Assembly: GCF_000023025.1 (NCBI RefSeq)
Contig: NC_012997.1
Span: 4,027,125-4,091,124, forward strand
Direction of reading: 5' to 3'
Length of the DNA stretch: 64,000 bases
DNA from: Teredinibacter turnerae T7901
GTDB taxonomy: Bacteria; Pseudomonadota; Gammaproteobacteria; Pseudomonadales; Cellvibrionaceae
The position numbers and the translations under genes are program-made. The first letter of the stretch is position 1. Every line of letters begins with the position of its first letter. The notes beneath the pieces are model-generated. The model was not told the DNA's origin. It saw only the letters and a list, made by a program, of their open reading frames with translations, and searched no databases. This document shows, piece after piece, positions 62,291 through 64,000 of this stretch.

Positions 62291-62734
62291 TCAGGATCGG
62301 GCGGCGTTAAATTCCAGCGCGCGCAAATCAGCCGCCACTTTGTCTAACACACCGTTGACGAACTTATGGCTATCTTCTGCGCCGAATTTTTTTGCCAGGT
62401 TAACCGCTTCGTTAATAACCACTTTGTAAGGCACATCAACGCGGTTTTTAAGTTCGAAAGTGGCCTGGCGTAAGAGCGCCAGCGTCACCGGGTCGAGCTT
62501 TTCCAGCGGCAAGGATTTCAGATGCGGCAGGAAACACGCGTCCAATGCCGATTTATCAGCGGCTACCCCGTGGAACAGCTCATGAAAATACTCGGTATCC
62601 ACTTTGGACATATCGTTGTCGGTGTGGAATTCCGCTTCGATTACGTGCAGCGGGTTACCGTTCATCTGCCACTGGTAAATCGCCTGCATAGCGAAATGGC
62701 GGGCACGACTGCGCGTCGCAGCTGTTACTTTCAT
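62291..62734 (-). CDS. nusB: Transcription antitermination factor NusB
   Basis: A 147-residue all-helical NusB: RSRARHFAMQAIYQWQMNG binds boxA RNA with NusE; LLRQATFELKNRVDVPYKVVINEAVNLAKKFG and KFVNGVLDKVA are intact. Standard place between ribH and thiL. Confidence 0.95.
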   Translation of the reverse strand: MKVTAATRSRARHFAMQAIYQWQMNGNPLHVIEAEFHTDNDMSKVDTEYFHELFHGVAADKSALDACFLPHLKSLPLEKLDPVTLALLRQATFELKNRVDVPYKVVINEAVNLAKKFGAEDSHKFVNGVLDKVAADLRALEFNAARS

Positions 62735-62905
62735 TACTTAACCTGTAAAAAATAGCATTGCCAGCAATGCTCAATGTTTAAAAAATTCAACCTGGAAATA
62801 GGGTGCCGCACAACGTGGATAAGCCGAATACCGGCCTATCAGGACGACGAATAAATCCGGGCGAGCAAACCGCTCAGCACAGCAGCGAGCTGATTCACCC
62901 TGGAA

Positions 62906-63373
62906 TTACAATTTGCCGAGCAACGACACCATTTCCAGCGCGGTTTCTGCCGCTTCGCTACCTTTGTTGCCCGCCTTGGTACCCGATCGCTCAATGGCTT
63001 GCTCGATTGAATCCACAGTGAGGACACCAAACGCTACCGGGATACCGGTTGCCAGTGAGACCTGGGCGAGCCCCTTAGTACATTCGCCGGCAACATAGTC
63101 AAAGTGCGGCGTACCCCCGCGAATCACCGCGCCCAACGCAACAATTGCGTCGTAATCGCCGCTGGCAGCCAGCTTCTGCGCCGCCAGAGGAAATTCAAAC
63201 GCGCCTGGGGCGTAAACAATTTCGATGTCGTCATCACTCACACCATGACGACGCAGTGTATCCAGCGCGCCCTCTTTCAAATGCTCGACCACAAAGCTGT
63301 TCCAGCGGCTTACCAAAAGAGCATATTTGCCGGTTGCGGATTTAAAATCACCTTCAATAATTTTTATGGTCAT
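62906..63373 (-). CDS. ribH: 6,7-dimethyl-8-ribityllumazine synthase
   Basis: A 155-residue lumazine synthase: [54 protein letters not shown] and [27 protein letters not shown]. It condenses the products of the two rib branches before riboflavin synthase. It lies 19 nt after ribB. Confidence 0.96.
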   Translation of the reverse strand: MTIKIIEGDFKSATGKYALLVSRWNSFVVEHLKEGALDTLRRHGVSDDDIEIVYAPGAFEFPLAAQKLAASGDYDAIVALGAVIRGGTPHFDYVAGECTKGLAQVSLATGIPVAFGVLTVDSIEQAIERSGTKAGNKGSEAAETALEMVSLLGKL

Positions 63374-63392
63374 GGGGTTTTCCGTCTTTCAA

Positions 63393-63998
63393 TTACTCGT
63401 AAATAATGTAGTCAACCACTTCCAGATCGAACCCGGAAATCGCTTTAAAATTGTAGGGCGCGCTCAGCAAGCGCATTTTCTTGATGCCCAGATCCTGGAG
63501 GATTTGCGAGCCGGTACCGACTTGCTTGTAACCAACGTCCTGCTTTGGGCGCACCTGCTTGCCAGAGAGCAGCCAATCGATGCTCTCTTCAATCTCCGCG
63601 GTGGTTTCGTTGTGACAAATCAACACCAGCACACCGCGACCCTCTGCGGCAACACGTTTCATCGCCGCCTGGAAATGCCAGGGTTTGTCGGCCTGATTCG
63701 CATGCTGAATGGTGAGTACATCCCGCACGGTGCTGCCCACATGTACGCGCACCAGCACCGGTTCGTCACCGGTTATATCTCCTTTGATTAAAGCAAAGTG
63801 AAGCTCACCCCGCGCAGAATCCTTGTAGGTGCGTAACGTAAATTCACCGTGCTCGGTACAGACTTTCCGCTCGTTAACACACACCACGGTTTTCTCGTGT
63901 ACCACACGATGGTGGATAAGATCGGCAATCGTGCCCATTTTAATGCCGTGTTCGGCGGCAAATTTTTCCAGATCCGGACGGCGCGCCATGGAGCCATC
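63393..63998 (-). CDS. ribB: RibB/RibBA, C-terminal part (partial, runs off the window)
   Basis: The 3' end of a RibB-type protein reading DGSMARRPDLEKFAAEHG ... ADLIHHR, the end of the dihydroxybutanone-phosphate synthase domain. A GTP-cyclohydrolase-II-like domain follows. That second domain lacks the zinc cysteines (VGSTVRDVLTIQHANQA stands where RibA has C-x-CDCG) and ends early, so it cannot be an active cyclohydrolase; the separate ribA at 59560 supplies that step. This matches the RibBX type seen in gammaproteobacteria. The start is outside the window. Confidence 0.9.
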   Translation of the reverse strand, partial: DGSMARRPDLEKFAAEHGIKMGTIADLIHHRVVHEKTVVCVNERKVCTEHGEFTLRTYKDSARGELHFALIKGDITGDEPVLVRVHVGSTVRDVLTIQHANQADKPWHFQAAMKRVAAEGRGVLVLICHNETTAEIEESIDWLLSGKQVRPKQDVGYKQVGTGSQILQDLGIKKMRLLSAPYNFKAISGFDLEVVDYIIYE

Positions 63999-64000
63999 CT

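Overview
The window looks like a chromosomal segment of a marine, polysaccharide-degrading gammaproteobacterium, most likely Cellvibrionales (Teredinibacter or Saccharophagus relatives). The evidence is classic gammaproteobacterial gene orders (rplM-rpsI-petA-petB-sspA-sspB; rsmI beside lpoA-yraN-diaA-dolP; ribB-ribH-nusB-thiL-pgpA) together with a TonB receptor and a multimodular glycosidase. The assignment rests on gene content and order read by eye; no search was run.

Layout. 0-2.9 kb: a phosphorelay block (end of a histidine kinase, a single-domain receiver, a REC-kinase-REC-REC hybrid). 3.2-8.0 kb: small envelope/stress genes (entericidin-like lipoprotein, YqjD-YqjE-like operon, AI-2E/PerM permease, two-BON-domain protein, DUF1328 peptide). 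Five promoter regions here carry -24/-12 (sigma-54-like) motifs, suggesting one undescribed regulon. The same stretch holds 19 copies of an 8-bp repeat between two strong hairpins.

8.2-26.3 kb: an AT-rich accessory island. Its first half is a minus-strand cluster of six divergent small secreted paralogues around a secreted lipase-like hydrolase, a lipoprotein and a zinc-phospholipase-C-like protein. Its second half is a scrapyard: a RAYT-type HUH transposase, a decayed IS5-family copy that trims a neighbouring gene, a toxin-like C-terminal remnant with an immunity-like partner, a degenerate group II intron, a pseudogene duplicate of a glycine-zipper lipoprotein, and copies of the motif GGATGTCCTATT at several junctions.

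26.3-48.6 kb: mostly core genes. They cover rsmI; lpoA-yraN-diaA-dolP; a thiolase; LemA with an M48 protease; a DEDD exonuclease; a Yip1 protein; sspAB; a bc1 complex whose cytochromes b and c1 are one fused polypeptide; rplM-rpsI; zapE; zapG; a DegS-like protease; and a Wolinella-type frdCAB operon.

48.6-64 kb: a Fur-like box and a gene-poor stretch, then a TonB-dependent receptor and a GH5-type lipoprotein whose barrel appears split by three inserted beta-sandwich modules; a DMT permease; a REC-EAL protein overlapping tail-to-tail with an HD-GYP protein; then ribA, an aspartic protease, pgpA, thiL, nusB, ribH and the end of ribB.
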